Shown here: positions 25,797-34,007 of the stretch, piece by piece | Layout of the letters: every line of letters begins with the position of its first letter | Numbering within the stretch: the first letter of the stretch is position 1 | Assembly (NCBI GenBank): GCA_017619615.1 | Contig: JAFZRY010000032.1 | Location: 42,951-106,950 of the forward strand | Origin: Lachnospiraceae bacterium | Lineage (GTDB): Bacteria > Bacillota > Clostridia > Lachnospirales > Lachnospiraceae | DNA: 64,000 nucleotides | Direction: 5' to 3' | The notes under the pieces: generated by a model | Told to the model about the DNA's origin: nothing | Databases searched by the model: none | Seen by the model: the letters and a program-made list of their open reading frames with translations, nothing else | Position numbers and translations under genes: made by a program

Positions 25797-26975
25797 TTAT
25801 TTCTTCAGGTTTTCCACGGCTTCCCGCAGTCTGCGGCAGCCTTCCACAATGTTCTCATAGCTGTTGGCGAACGACATGCGCAGATAGCCTTCGCCTCCGG
25901 GGCCGAACACGTCGCCGGGCACCAGCGCGATCTCCGCGTTCTCCAGCAGGTAGTCCGCCAGTTCCGCGGACTTCACGCCCAGCGCTTTGCAGTTGATGAA
26001 GATGTAAAACGCTCCTTTGGGCTTCAGGCACGACAGGCCGGGGATCTCGTTGATGGCCTTGACCGCGTAATCGCGCCGCCGGGCGTATTCCTTCACCATT
26101 TCCTTTACCTCGTCGCCTTCCTCGTTCAGCGCGACCGCGGACGCGGCCTGGGCGAAGGAAACGGCGCAGGTGGTGTTGTGCTGGTGGAACTTGTTCAGCA
26201 CGGGGATGAATTCCTCCGGTGCGGCCACGTAGCCGATGCGCCAGCCGGTCATGGAGTAGGCTTTGGACATGCCGTTCATGGTGAAGGTGCGTTCCTTCAT
26301 GCCCGGCAGGGAGGCGATGCTGACGTGCTTTTCGCCGTCGTAGATCAGGCGTTCGTACACTTCGTCGGAAATGACGGCCAGATCATGTTTGATGGCCAGG
26401 TCGGCCAGCCCCTGCAGGGTTTCCGCGGAGAGCACGCCGCCGGTGGGGTTGTTCGGGGTGATGATGACGATGGCGCGGGTCCTGTCCGTGATCTTTCCGG
26501 CGACCTCGGCCAGATCCAGCTGGTATTCGTTTTCTTCCTTCAGTTCATACGCGACGGGGACGGCGCCCAGCAGACGGGGTACGTTCATGTAGTTGATCCA
26601 GACCGGGTCCGGGACCAGGATCTCGTCGCCTTCCTCCAGCAGGCAGGCCAGAACGGCGAAGACGGCTTCGGACAGGCCGGCGGTGATCAGGACCTCCGTG
26701 GGCTTGTAGTCCACGTGGTTCTCCCGGCGCAGCTTGTCGGCAACAGCCTGGCGCAGCTCCATGGTGCCGAAGTTGGAGGTGTAGAAGACGTCGCCGGCGG
26801 CCAGGCGGGCCTCAGCGGCCTTCTTGATGTATGCGGGGGTGTCGAAATCGGGCCGGCCGATCTCGAAGTGGATGACGGTGCGGCCGGCGCGCTCCATGGC
26901 CAGCGCTTTTTCGTTGACCTTGCGGATGCCGGACGGGGCCATCTTGTCCATACGGGATGCAATGCGGATCGCCAT
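25797..26975 (-). CDS. PLP-dependent class I/II aminotransferase
   Basis: A 392-aa fold-type I aminotransferase. The Schiff-base lysine is Lys238 in NGMSKAYSMTGWRIGY; NNPTGG (175-180) and the downstream SDEVYE bind the cofactor. It resembles the AspC/PatA subgroup acting on aspartate, aromatic or other amino acids, but the substrate cannot be fixed. It is the first gene of the minus-strand cluster, starts at an ATG with CAAGGAG upstream, and is divergent from the LysR gene across a 140-nt control region. Confidence 0.9.
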   Translation of the reverse strand: MAIRIASRMDKMAPSGIRKVNEKALAMERAGRTVIHFEIGRPDFDTPAYIKKAAEARLAAGDVFYTSNFGTMELRQAVADKLRRENHVDYKPTEVLITAGLSEAVFAVLACLLEEGDEILVPDPVWINYMNVPRLLGAVPVAYELKEENEYQLDLAEVAGKITDRTRAIVIITPNNPTGGVLSAETLQGLADLAIKHDLAVISDEVYERLIYDGEKHVSIASLPGMKERTFTMNGMSKAYSMTGWRIGYVAAPEEFIPVLNKFHQHNTTCAVSFAQAASAVALNEEGDEVKEMVKEYARRRDYAVKAINEIPGLSCLKPKGAFYIFINCKALGVKSAELADYLLENAEIALVPGDVFGPGGEGYLRMSFANSYENIVEGCRRLREAVENLKK

Positions 26976-27010
26976 GGGAATAACTCCTTGTCTGCGCGGG
27001 CTGCTTGACC

Positions 27011-27039
27011 TTGCAGTCTCTCTTGCTTTCTGCTATGAT
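27011..27039 (+). promoter_or_regulatory. Candidate promoter for the LysR gene
   Basis: TTGCAG (27011-27016), a 17-nt spacer and TATGAT (27034-27039), giving a start near 27046 and a leader of about 70 nt before the ATG at 27116. Confidence 0.5.
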
Positions 27040-27062
27040 TTTGACATGATCAGAAAGAAAAG

Positions 27063-27081
27063 TAAAATACGTAAGAGTTTA
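27063..27081. promoter_or_regulatory. Candidate LysR-type operator (T-N11-A palindrome)
   Basis: TAAA-N11-TTTA at 27063-27081, in the gap between the divergent LysR and aminotransferase genes. It lies downstream of the LysR promoter and overlaps a weak minus-strand promoter (TTGAAG-18-TATTTT, 27093 to 27064), as expected for an autoregulated LysR-type regulator. Confidence 0.4.
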
Positions 27082-27115
27082 TCACCTCTTCAACTGTTAC
27101 TTATGGGAGGGCATC

Positions 27116-28060
27116 ATGCTCAGCTATCGTGAATATATCCTGGCGATCAGCCGCTGCCGCAGCTTCTCCAAGGCGGCGGAGAAACTGCACATTTCCCAGC
27201 CGTGGCTCAGCGCTGCCGTGAAAAAAACGGAGCAGGAACTGGGCCTGCCGCTGTTCGACCGCTCCACCACGCCCATATCCCTGACGGAGGCGGGCCGGTA
27301 CTACGTGGAGCAGGTGGAGAAGATCGGACACATCGAAGAGGAGATGGAGCGGCGCTTCGCGGAAATGCGCGCGGGTTCGGGCCGGCGCCTGCGCATCGGA
27401 AGCTCCATGTTCTTCTGCACCTACGTGCTGCCGGAACTGCTGACCGACTTCCGGGGCATGCATCCGGACATCCAGATCACGCTGGCGGAGGGCGAGGCGG
27501 AGAACCTGGCCGAGAAGCTGCAGAAAGGCGACCTGGACCTCATGATCGAAGTGGAGGAGGTGAAGGGGCGCCAGCTGGTGACGGTCCCCTGGGCCTCGGA
27601 AGAGGTCATCGTGGCCGTGCCGAAGCGCGACCCGATCAACCGGAAACTGGAGGAGTACGCGTATGATTTCGACGCCTTCCTCAAACGTGATTTCCCCGGA
27701 GGCCGCAGAAAGACCGTCCCCTTCTCCCTGTTTGCGGACGAGGAATTCCTGATCCTGTCGGAAGGTCACGACATCCGCGGGCGCAGCCTGGCCATATGCC
27801 GCCGCGCCGGCTTCGAACCGCGCGTCAAGCTCCAGCTGACCCAGATGATGACCGCCTACTACCTGGTCTGCGAAGGCCAGGGCGTGGCGTTCCTGCGCTC
27901 CACCATCCCCGAATTCGTCGCCCCCACGGACAGCGTCCTGTTTTACGAACTGGACGATCCGGCGGCGGTGCGCAGCATTTACCTGACTTACCGCGAGAAC
28001 GCGGAGCCGCTGACGCTGGACCTGGTGAGATATCTGCAGGAGAGCGCGGCAGAGGACTGA
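27116..28060 (+). CDS. LysR-family transcriptional regulator
   Basis: A 314-aa regulator. The N-terminal winged helix-turn-helix spans residues 1-60 (SYREYILAISRCRSFSKAAEKLHISQPWLSAAV is read in part), followed by a periplasmic-binding-fold effector domain (about 90-300). It is divergent from the aminotransferase/FAH/SDR cluster and by the usual LysR logic controls it, with a metabolite of that pathway as inducer. The ATG has a GGGAGG ribosome binding site. The effector is unknown. Confidence 0.9.
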   Translation: MLSYREYILAISRCRSFSKAAEKLHISQPWLSAAVKKTEQELGLPLFDRSTTPISLTEAGRYYVEQVEKIGHIEEEMERRFAEMRAGSGRRLRIGSSMFFCTYVLPELLTDFRGMHPDIQITLAEGEAENLAEKLQKGDLDLMIEVEEVKGRQLVTVPWASEEVIVAVPKRDPINRKLEEYAYDFDAFLKRDFPGGRRKTVPFSLFADEEFLILSEGHDIRGRSLAICRRAGFEPRVKLQLTQMMTAYYLVCEGQGVAFLRSTIPEFVAPTDSVLFYELDDPAAVRSIYLTYRENAEPLTLDLVRYLQESAAED

Positions 28061-28088
28061 TCCGCCCGCATCGCAGCAAGGAGGACCC

Positions 28089-28772
28089 ATGAAATACAGG
28101 GCCATATTGTTTGACAATGACGATACTTTGATGGATTTTCAGGCCGGGAACCGCAACGCGGTGAACAGCCTGCTGGATGAACTCGGGTATTTCCACCCGG
28201 ACCGCTATGAGCAGTACGAGGAGGTCAACCTGGGCTGCTGGGCGGAGCTGGAGCGCGGCGAGATGGACCAGGCGCGGCTGAAGACGGAACGGTTCGCGCG
28301 GTTCATGGCGCGCTATGGCATTCCCGGCGATCCGGTGTGGGCGGGGGACCGCTTCGTGGAATTACTGGGGCAGCAGAGCATCCTGCTGCCGCACGCGGAG
28401 GAGACGGTGCGGCGGATCGCGGAGGAGCGGCCGGTCATCATTGTGACGAACGGGATCACGAAGGTGCAGAAGGCGCGGTTCGCGAAGTCCCCGCTGAACG
28501 ATCTGGCGGCCGCGGTCGTGATCTCGGAGGAGATCGGCGTGGCAAAGCCGGATCCGGAGATGTTCTGGATGGCGCTCAGGCCGTTCGGGATCGCGCCGCA
28601 GGAGGCGCTGATGGTCGGTGACCGGCTCAGCGGCGATATCCTCGGCGCCAACCGCGCGGGCATCGACGCCTGCTGGTACAACCCGGCAGGACTGCCGCTG
28701 ACGGAAGGCGTGCACGCGGAATACATCATATCGGATATCCGCGAGTGCGTGGCGATCGCGCTGCAGGAGTGA
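28089..28772 (+). CDS. HAD-family hydrolase, YjjG-like noncanonical pyrimidine nucleotidase
   Basis: A 227-aa HAD subfamily IA phosphatase. Motif I is FDNDDT with Asp9 (nucleophile) and Asp11; motif II is seen in IIVTNG; motif IV is GDRLSGDILGANRAG near 177. The pattern and length fit the YjjG family, which dephosphorylates dUMP and non-canonical pyrimidine monophosphates. The ATG has AAGGAGG 6 nt upstream and follows the LysR gene by 28 nt, so the two may be co-transcribed. Confidence 0.85.
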   Translation: MKYRAILFDNDDTLMDFQAGNRNAVNSLLDELGYFHPDRYEQYEEVNLGCWAELERGEMDQARLKTERFARFMARYGIPGDPVWAGDRFVELLGQQSILLPHAEETVRRIAEERPVIIVTNGITKVQKARFAKSPLNDLAAAVVISEEIGVAKPDPEMFWMALRPFGIAPQEALMVGDRLSGDILGANRAGIDACWYNPAGLPLTEGVHAEYIISDIRECVAIALQE

Positions 28773-28792
28773 GGCGGCGCGGAAAACGACAG

Positions 28793-28813
28793 GGCCGGGG
28801 GAATGCCCCGGCC
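28793..28813 (+). terminator. Hairpin after the YjjG-like gene
   Basis: GGCCGGGG (28793-28800), a 5-nt loop and CCCCGGCC (28806-28813), 21 nt after the stop. Only a short weak T-rich tail (TGCATTAT) follows, so termination may be partial. Confidence 0.6.
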
Positions 28814-28835
28814 TGCATTATAGAAGGATAGAATT

Positions 28836-30242
28836 ATGACTTATACACAGGAATATATACACGACGTCACGGAGCGCCAGCGGGCGTTTTTCCGCACGGG
28901 ACAAACGCTGGACGTCTCGTGGCGCATCGAACAGCTGAAGAAACTGAAGCAGGCCGTCCTGGACCGCCAGGAGGCGCTGCAGGCGGCCCTGTACGAGGAC
29001 CTCGGGAAGAGCCCGGCGGAGGCCTGGCTGTGCGACATCGGCCCGCTGCTCCTGGAGATCGATGAGACCCTGCGCGGCGTCCGCCGCTGGGCCCGCCCGG
29101 AGAGCCGTTTCAGCGGCCTCACCTGCTTCCCCAGCACGCGCACGACCGTCTACAAAATGCCCTACGGCGTCACGCTGATCATCAGTCCGTTCAACTTCCC
29201 TGTCCTGCTCTCGCTGGGCGTCCTGATCGCCGCCATAGCCGGCGGGAATACGGCGGTGCTCAAAGCCAGCTCCAAATCTCCGGCCTCGACGCGCGCGCTG
29301 CAGGAACTCATCGCGGATACCTTCCCGGAAGAATATATCACGGTGATCGGCGGCGGCCACGACGCCGCGGACCTGTGCCTCGCGGAGCGCTTCGATAAGA
29401 TCTTTTACACCGGCTCCCCGGCCGTGGGCCGTCACATCCTGGAGATGGCGGCGAAAAACCTGACCCCCGTGGCGCTGGAACTGGGCGGCGAGACCGGCAA
29501 CTGGGCCGTCGTGCGCCGGGACGCGGATCTGAAGGACGCGGCACGGAAGATCGCTTTCATGAAACTCTGCAACGCCGGCCAGGTCTGCATCAACATCAAC
29601 CAGGTCGCGGTGGCGAAGGAAGTCGCGCGCGAATTCCTCGCGGAACTGCGCGCTGCGTTCACGAAGCAGATAGGAGAGAAGCCGGAGACGAACCCCGAGT
29701 ACCCGAAACTGATCTCCCCGGCGGTCTACGACAAATGCGAGCGCCTGACGGAGCAGTACCGGGACCGCCTGATCTTCGGCGGCACCGGCGACCGCGCGGC
29801 CTGCCGCTTCGCGCCGACCGTGTTTTACCCGGTGGACGCGGACGAGGAGATCGTGCAGCACGAGCTGTTCTGCCCGCTGCTCCCGGTCGTCCCCTTCGCG
29901 GACGCGGACATCGACGACCTTATGACCCTCATCGCCTCCCGCGAGCACCCGTTGGCCCTGTACATCTTCACCAAAGACCTGAAATGGGCCCGCCGCACCA
30001 TGTCCTCGCAACAATACGGCGGCGGCTGCATCAACGAAGTCTGCATGCACATGATGGTCAAGGGCGTCCCCTTCAACGGCACCGGCCACTCCGGCATGGG
30101 CGCCTATCACGGCGAATGGGGCTTCCGCGAGTTCACGCATCCGAGCACGGTTTTGACCGGGAGGACGCGCGGGAATATGTCCCTGCGGGAACATCCGTAC
30201 ACGAAGAGGAAACTGAAGTTTTTGAAAATGTTTGAAAAATAA
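28836..30242 (+). CDS. Aldehyde dehydrogenase family protein
   Basis: A 468-aa NAD(P)-dependent aldehyde dehydrogenase that oxidises aldehydes to acids. The general base is Glu215 in ALELGGETGN and the catalytic thiol is Cys251 in NAGQVCININ. The overall pattern, including a C-terminal segment rich in basic residues, recalls class 3 (ALDH3-like) enzymes, which are shorter than class 1/2 forms. The start ATG has AGAAGGA upstream. It stands alone between a terminator and a repeat cluster; the substrate cannot be inferred. Confidence 0.9.
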   Translation: MTYTQEYIHDVTERQRAFFRTGQTLDVSWRIEQLKKLKQAVLDRQEALQAALYEDLGKSPAEAWLCDIGPLLLEIDETLRGVRRWARPESRFSGLTCFPSTRTTVYKMPYGVTLIISPFNFPVLLSLGVLIAAIAGGNTAVLKASSKSPASTRALQELIADTFPEEYITVIGGGHDAADLCLAERFDKIFYTGSPAVGRHILEMAAKNLTPVALELGGETGNWAVVRRDADLKDAARKIAFMKLCNAGQVCININQVAVAKEVAREFLAELRAAFTKQIGEKPETNPEYPKLISPAVYDKCERLTEQYRDRLIFGGTGDRAACRFAPTVFYPVDADEEIVQHELFCPLLPVVPFADADIDDLMTLIASREHPLALYIFTKDLKWARRTMSSQQYGGGCINEVCMHMMVKGVPFNGTGHSGMGAYHGEWGFREFTHPSTVLTGRTRGNMSLREHPYTKRKLKFLKMFEK

Positions 30243-30247
30243 TAAAA

Positions 30248-30268
30248 GGGCCGTTGAAACAACGGCCC
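30248..30268. repeat. Dispersed palindromic repeat, family A (GTTG subtype)
   Basis: GGGCCGTTG-aaa-CAACGGCCC, followed by CTACG, a few bases after the aldehyde dehydrogenase stop. The same subtype occurs at 33798-33818, in both places next to a family B inverted pair. Confidence 0.75.
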
Positions 30269-30278
30269 CTACGACAAT

Positions 30279-30337
30279 CTGACAGGGGGACGGTTCCTTT
30301 GTCAGAAAACCTGACAAAGGAACCGTCCCCCTGTCAG
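30279..30337. repeat. Paired inverted repeat, family B (copy 2, perfect)
   Basis: Two 27-bp arms (30279-30305 and 30311-30337), exact reverse complements separated by AAAAC. Each arm starts CTGAC, ends GTCAG and contains GGGACGGTTCC or its complement. The pair can fold as a 27-bp hairpin. The same arm sequence occurs at 33756 and 33842. Confidence 0.92.
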
Positions 30338-30340
30338 AAA

Positions 30341-30363
30341 AAACGGGCGGCCGATGGCCGCCC
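30341..30363 (-). terminator. Terminator of the pxp/DUF1445 operon
   Basis: On the minus strand GGGCGGCC-atc-GGCCGCCC (30345-30363) is followed by GTTTTTT, 8 nt after the stop of the DUF1445 gene. Confidence 0.8.
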
Positions 30364-30370
30364 TTCGTTG

Positions 30371-31198
30371 TTATTTGTTCTTCATCTCCTCCAGATAATC
30401 ATTCAGCTCCGCGTTCACGATGTCCGTGATGAACATGTGACCCGGCGCGTGCGTGATCACGATGGGCGGTTTGGCGTTCTCCACCGCCGCCTGGGGCGTG
30501 ACGCCGCAGGGCCAGAAGACGGGGATCTCGCCGGGGTAGATGTCCACGGGGTCGCCGTAGTCGGGCTTCGTTACGTCCTGGATGCCGATAGCCGCGGCCG
30601 GGCCCATGTGGACCGGCGCGCCGTGCACGTTGGGCATCTGTGCGGTGATCTGATACGCCTTCCACGCGTTTTCCGGCGTCATGGGACGCATGGAGCAGAT
30701 CATGGGGCCGCGGAACGGACCGGCGGGTCTGGTCGGAAACGCGGGCACTTTGTACATGGGCACGTTGCGGCCCTGCGCGATGTGACGCACCTCGATGCCC
30801 TCGCGCATCAGCGCTTCTTCAAAGGAGAAGGAGCAGCCGATCAGGAAGCCCACGAAGCCTTCCTGCCAGTATTCGCTCGCGTCGGTCACTTCCTTCACGA
30901 ACACGCCGTTTTCATAGATGCGGTAGCGCGGGATATCCGTGCAGATATTTGCTCCGTCGGCCATGGCGCGCGTAAGCGGCTCCGGGCCGTGGATGATCTC
31001 CAGCAGGGGGCAGGGGAAGGGGTTCAGCCGCGCGTATTCCTCAAAATCCGCGGCGTAATCCGGGGGCAGGATCACCAGGTTGGCCTGCGCATAGCCGGCG
31101 CACATGCCGGCGGTAGGGAAATCGATCCGGCCTGCGCGGATCAGCTGCCGCACTTCGGCGGGGCTCATGTTGACGTAAGGGGTAATATCGAATGCCAT
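30371..31198 (-). CDS. DUF1445 putative hydro-lyase (D-glutamate cyclase-like)
   Basis: A 275-aa soluble protein of the DUF1445 family, whose eukaryotic relative DGLUCY converts D-glutamate to 5-oxo-D-proline. Family segments seen are HGAPVHMGPAAAIGI, GEIPVFWPCGVTPQ and a C-terminal ITHAPGHMFITD. It is the last gene of the pxpABC operon, 14 nt downstream of pxpC, which supports a role in pyroglutamate or glutamate metabolism. I chose the ATG at 31198 (GAGG 7 nt upstream); an in-frame TTG at 31216 is possible. Confidence 0.87.
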   Translation of the reverse strand: MAFDITPYVNMSPAEVRQLIRAGRIDFPTAGMCAGYAQANLVILPPDYAADFEEYARLNPFPCPLLEIIHGPEPLTRAMADGANICTDIPRYRIYENGVFVKEVTDASEYWQEGFVGFLIGCSFSFEEALMREGIEVRHIAQGRNVPMYKVPAFPTRPAGPFRGPMICSMRPMTPENAWKAYQITAQMPNVHGAPVHMGPAAAIGIQDVTKPDYGDPVDIYPGEIPVFWPCGVTPQAAVENAKPPIVITHAPGHMFITDIVNAELNDYLEEMKNK

Positions 31199-31212
31199 GA
31201 TCAGCCTCGTTT

Positions 31213-32178
31213 TCAATTATATTCCATCGCCCGGTCGCGGTCCAGGAAAGCCCGGATCATCCGGTAATACTGTTCGTCCAGCTTCCGCGAATTCTGCGCC
31301 TGTTCTACGGTGACGGGGACGAAACGCACCTTGTCGCCGCCTTTGAGCTGGCCCAGATATCGGAAGTCCGCGGATATCACCGCGGCGATCTTGGGATACC
31401 CGCCGGTGGTCTGGCGGTCCGCCGCCATGATGATGGGCAGGCCCGCGGCCGGGACCTGTACGGCGCCCATCGCGATGCCGTCGGAAATGATGTCGGCGCC
31501 GCTTTGGTGCTCGATGACCGCCCCCTCCAGCCGGCATCCCATGCGGTCGGATTCCGCGCTGACGGTATAGACTTCGCTGCAGAACGTGCGCCGGCCGGCC
31601 TCGGTGAAATGGTCGTCCTGCGGACCCCAGACGACACGCAGACTATACTCTTTCTGCGGGACGAAATCAATGCCCAGCTTCCTCCGCTCCGCAAACGCCA
31701 GCTCCGGCCGCGGCGCGCGGAACCTCAGCTCATCCCCGGCCTCCAGCCTGCGGCCCTCATAGCCGCCGATCTTCGCCTTCATATACGTGGACCGGCTCCC
31801 CATGACCGCGGGAACGTCCAGCCCGCCGGCGAACGCCAGATACGCCCGGCAGCCGCTCCGCAGGCCCAGAAAACGCAGCACCTGGCCCGCTTCCACCTTC
31901 ACCGCCTCATACCGCGGCACGGGCCTGCCGTCCAGCACGGCGCCTAAATCGCCGCCTGTCAGCGCGATATAATTGGCCTCCGTAAACTCCAGCTGCGGCC
32001 CCGTTACGGTAATCTCCAGCGTGGCCTCGCCGGGCTCGTTGTCCAGTATAATATTGGCCAGTTTCAGGCTGCGCGGGTCCATGGCGCCGGCCACGGGCAC
32101 GCCGTACTGCTGATAACCGAAGCGTCCCAGATCCTGAACGGTGGTCTGAATGCCGGGCTGCAAAACGCGGATGCTCAT
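31213..32178 (-). CDS. pxpC: 5-oxoprolinase subunit C (biotin-dependent carboxyltransferase family)
   Basis: A 321-aa protein of the PxpC/KipA family, part of the PxpABC complex that uses ATP to open 5-oxoproline to glutamate. It begins MSIRVLQPGIQTTVQDLGR, the classic family N-terminus, and contains GVPVAGAMD. The ATG at 32178 has AGGAGG 8 nt upstream and lies 1 nt after the pxpB stop; an upstream in-frame extension is rejected. Gene order and spacing match known pxp operons. Confidence 0.92.
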   Translation of the reverse strand: MSIRVLQPGIQTTVQDLGRFGYQQYGVPVAGAMDPRSLKLANIILDNEPGEATLEITVTGPQLEFTEANYIALTGGDLGAVLDGRPVPRYEAVKVEAGQVLRFLGLRSGCRAYLAFAGGLDVPAVMGSRSTYMKAKIGGYEGRRLEAGDELRFRAPRPELAFAERRKLGIDFVPQKEYSLRVVWGPQDDHFTEAGRRTFCSEVYTVSAESDRMGCRLEGAVIEHQSGADIISDGIAMGAVQVPAAGLPIIMAADRQTTGGYPKIAAVISADFRYLGQLKGGDKVRFVPVTVEQAQNSRKLDEQYYRMIRAFLDRDRAMEYN

Positions 32179-32179
32179 G

Positions 32180-32920
32180 TCAGACCTCCTCCCGGGCATG
32201 GGTCTTCACCGCACACGTGCCCGCTTCCGCGTCCCGGAGGATCGCGTCGTATTCCGCCTGGGTGACAGGATAAAACTTCATGTAGTCGCCGGCTTCGGGG
32301 AGGATGGGCGGCTCGCGGTGCGGGTCGTACATCTTCATGGGCGTGCGGCCGATCAGGCGCCAGCCGCCGGGGGAATCGATCGGATAGACCCCGGTCTGCG
32401 TGCCCGCGATGCCGACCGAGCCGGCCGGGATCCGCACCCGCGGCTGCGTAAGCCGGGGCGCCGCGATCCGTTCACTCATCCCTCCCAGATACGCGAAGCC
32501 CGGCGTGAAGCCGAGCATATAGATCAGATACTCCGCGGAGCTGTGGATCCGGACGACTTCCTCCTCGCTGAGCCCCGCGTGCTCCGCCACGAAAGCCAGG
32601 TCCGGCCCCGCCTCCCCGCCGTACAGCACGGGGATCTCCAGCACGCGGCCGGGCGGGAGTTCCACGTCCCCGAGCCCGTCCGTCAGCGCCTCCAGCCGCT
32701 CCCGCAGGGCGTGATAGGAGAGCACGGCTGGGTCGTAATGCACCGTCAGGGACCGGTACGTCGGGACCAGTTCCACGACGCCGGGCAGGTCTGCCCGCTC
32801 CAGCGCGATCTTATACGCGCGGACGGCGCGGCTCACGGCCTCGCTGATCTCATCTCCGAATTCCACGGTCAGGGCGGTGTCGCCCATCAGTAAAAAACGC
32901 AAGTTTTCCATTGTGTTCAC
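32180..32920 (-). CDS. pxpB: 5-oxoprolinase subunit B (KipI family)
   Basis: A 246-aa protein of the PxpB/KipI family. Typical segments are [13 protein letters not shown] near the N-terminus and [17 protein letters not shown] with [13 protein letters not shown] near the C-terminus. KipI was first described as an inhibitor of a sporulation kinase in Bacillus, but in this operon the metabolic role in 5-oxoproline hydrolysis is the better reading. The GTG at 32920 overlaps the pxpA stop by 4 nt (GTGA); an ATG at 32911 is an alternative start. Confidence 0.92.
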   Translation of the reverse strand: MNTMENLRFLLMGDTALTVEFGDEISEAVSRAVRAYKIALERADLPGVVELVPTYRSLTVHYDPAVLSYHALRERLEALTDGLGDVELPPGRVLEIPVLYGGEAGPDLAFVAEHAGLSEEEVVRIHSSAEYLIYMLGFTPGFAYLGGMSERIAAPRLTQPRVRIPAGSVGIAGTQTGVYPIDSPGGWRLIGRTPMKMYDPHREPPILPEAGDYMKFYPVTQAEYDAILRDAEAGTCAVKTHAREEV

Positions 32921-33684
32921 ACGATTTCCGCCAGCGGGGCGATGCAGACGCCTTCCGCCTCCAGGCAGCTCCGGATGGCTTTCACGAACGCCAGCGCGGA
33001 GGGATTGTCGCCGTGGACGCAGATGGAATCGGCGGCCAGCGGGACTTCCTCGCCGGTGACGGCCGTGACGACGCCCTCTTTGACCATCCGGACGGTCCGG
33101 GCGATCGCGGTCTCCGTGTCATGGATCACGGCGCCGGGCTCGCTGCGGGGCACCAGGGTCCCGTCCGCCCGGTACGCGCGGTCCGCGAAGACTTCGCCGG
33201 CGACGCGCAGGCCTGCTGTCCGGCCGGCCTCGACCATACGGCTTCCCGCCAGCCCCAGCAGGATGATATCCTTATCCACCTCTGCGACCGCCTCCGCTAT
33301 AGCGGCGGCCAGCGCCATATCCTTCGCAGCCATGTTGTACAGCGCGCCGTGCGGCTTGCAGTGCTGCAGTTTCAGCCCCTGTGCGCCCGTAAACGCGGCC
33401 AGCGCGCCGATCTGGTATTTCACGTAGGCTTTCACTTCCTGCGGCGTGCAGGCCATCTGGCGGCGGCCGAAGCCCACCAGGTCCGGAAAGCCCGGATGCG
33501 CGCCGATAGCCGCCCCAGCGGCCTTCGCCAGCCGGACCGTCTCCTCCATCACTACCGGATCGCCCGCGTGAAACCCGCAGGCCACGTTGGCGGAAGAGAC
33601 ATAGGCCAGGATCTCCGCATCCATGCCCAGTTTATACGCGCCGAAGCTTTCGCCCAGGTCGCTGTTCAGGTCGACTTTATACAT
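32917..33684 (-). CDS. pxpA: 5-oxoprolinase subunit A (LamB/YcsF family)
   Basis: A 255-aa TIM-barrel-like protein of the YcsF family, subunit A of ATP-dependent 5-oxoprolinase. The N-terminus [17 protein letters not shown] and the [12 protein letters not shown] and GAHPGFPDL segments are diagnostic. It is the first gene of the minus-strand order pxpA-pxpB-pxpC-DUF1445, with a GAAAGAGG ribosome binding site upstream. The control region behind it runs into a cluster of dispersed repeats. Confidence 0.93.
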   Translation of the reverse strand: MYKVDLNSDLGESFGAYKLGMDAEILAYVSSANVACGFHAGDPVVMEETVRLAKAAGAAIGAHPGFPDLVGFGRRQMACTPQEVKAYVKYQIGALAAFTGAQGLKLQHCKPHGALYNMAAKDMALAAAIAEAVAEVDKDIILLGLAGSRMVEAGRTAGLRVAGEVFADRAYRADGTLVPRSEPGAVIHDTETAIARTVRMVKEGVVTAVTGEEVPLAADSICVHGDNPSALAFVKAIRSCLEAEGVCIAPLAEIV

Positions 33685-33755
33685 AGCGGTTTCCTCTTTC
33701 GCAACAGTTTCTGCTGATAATATAGCATGACATTGTCTGCAGTGCCACCTAATTT

Positions 33756-33868
33756 CTGACAGGGGGACGGTTCCTTTGTCAGATTTCCGCCCTCCCCGGG
33801 CCGTTGAAACAACGGCCCTTACGAAAGCTTTATTAGAAAACCTGACAAAGGAACCGTCCCCCTGTCAG
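33756..33868. repeat. Composite repeat: family B inverted pair enclosing a family A palindrome (copy 3)
   Basis: Two 27-bp arms (33756-33782 and 33842-33868) are exact reverse complements of each other and identical to the arms at 30279. Between them lies the family A palindrome GGGCCGTTG-aaa-CAACGGCCC (33798-33818). This composite fills most of the 323-nt gap between pxpA and the groESL promoter. Confidence 0.9.
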
Positions 33869-33914
33869 ATTTGCCACCCCCCTCAACTTTTTTCAAAAAA
33901 TTCCCTTCCTCCCC

Positions 33915-33942
33915 TTGCATTTTATTTTTATTGCGCTATAAT
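33915..33942 (+). promoter_or_regulatory. Sigma-70 promoter of groESL
   Basis: TTGCAT (33915-33920), a 16-nt spacer and TATAAT (33937-33942). The predicted start falls within the CIRCE operator that follows. Confidence 0.85.
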
Positions 33943-33946
33943 ACGG

Positions 33947-33973
33947 TTAGCACTCGAAGAAAACGAGTGCTAA
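33947..33973. promoter_or_regulatory. CIRCE operator (HrcA binding site)
   Basis: TTAGCACTC-N9-GAGTGCTAA, an exact match to the CIRCE consensus, located 4 nt after the -10 box and 34 nt before the groES ATG. This indicates HrcA repression and heat-shock induction of groESL; hrcA itself is not in the window. Confidence 0.97.
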
Positions 33974-34007
33974 CAAATCCGAAATTCTTGTAGGAGGCAA
34001 TATCATA

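Noticed and set aside
30248-30363. Cluster of three hairpins considered as an integron attC or other recombination site
   Set aside because: No integrase is nearby and the elements recur separately elsewhere as dispersed repeats and a terminator; the parts fit those explanations better.
33776-33973. Short plus-strand frame running through the repeat cluster before groES
   Set aside because: It is a translation of the family A and B repeats and overlaps the groESL promoter and CIRCE operator.
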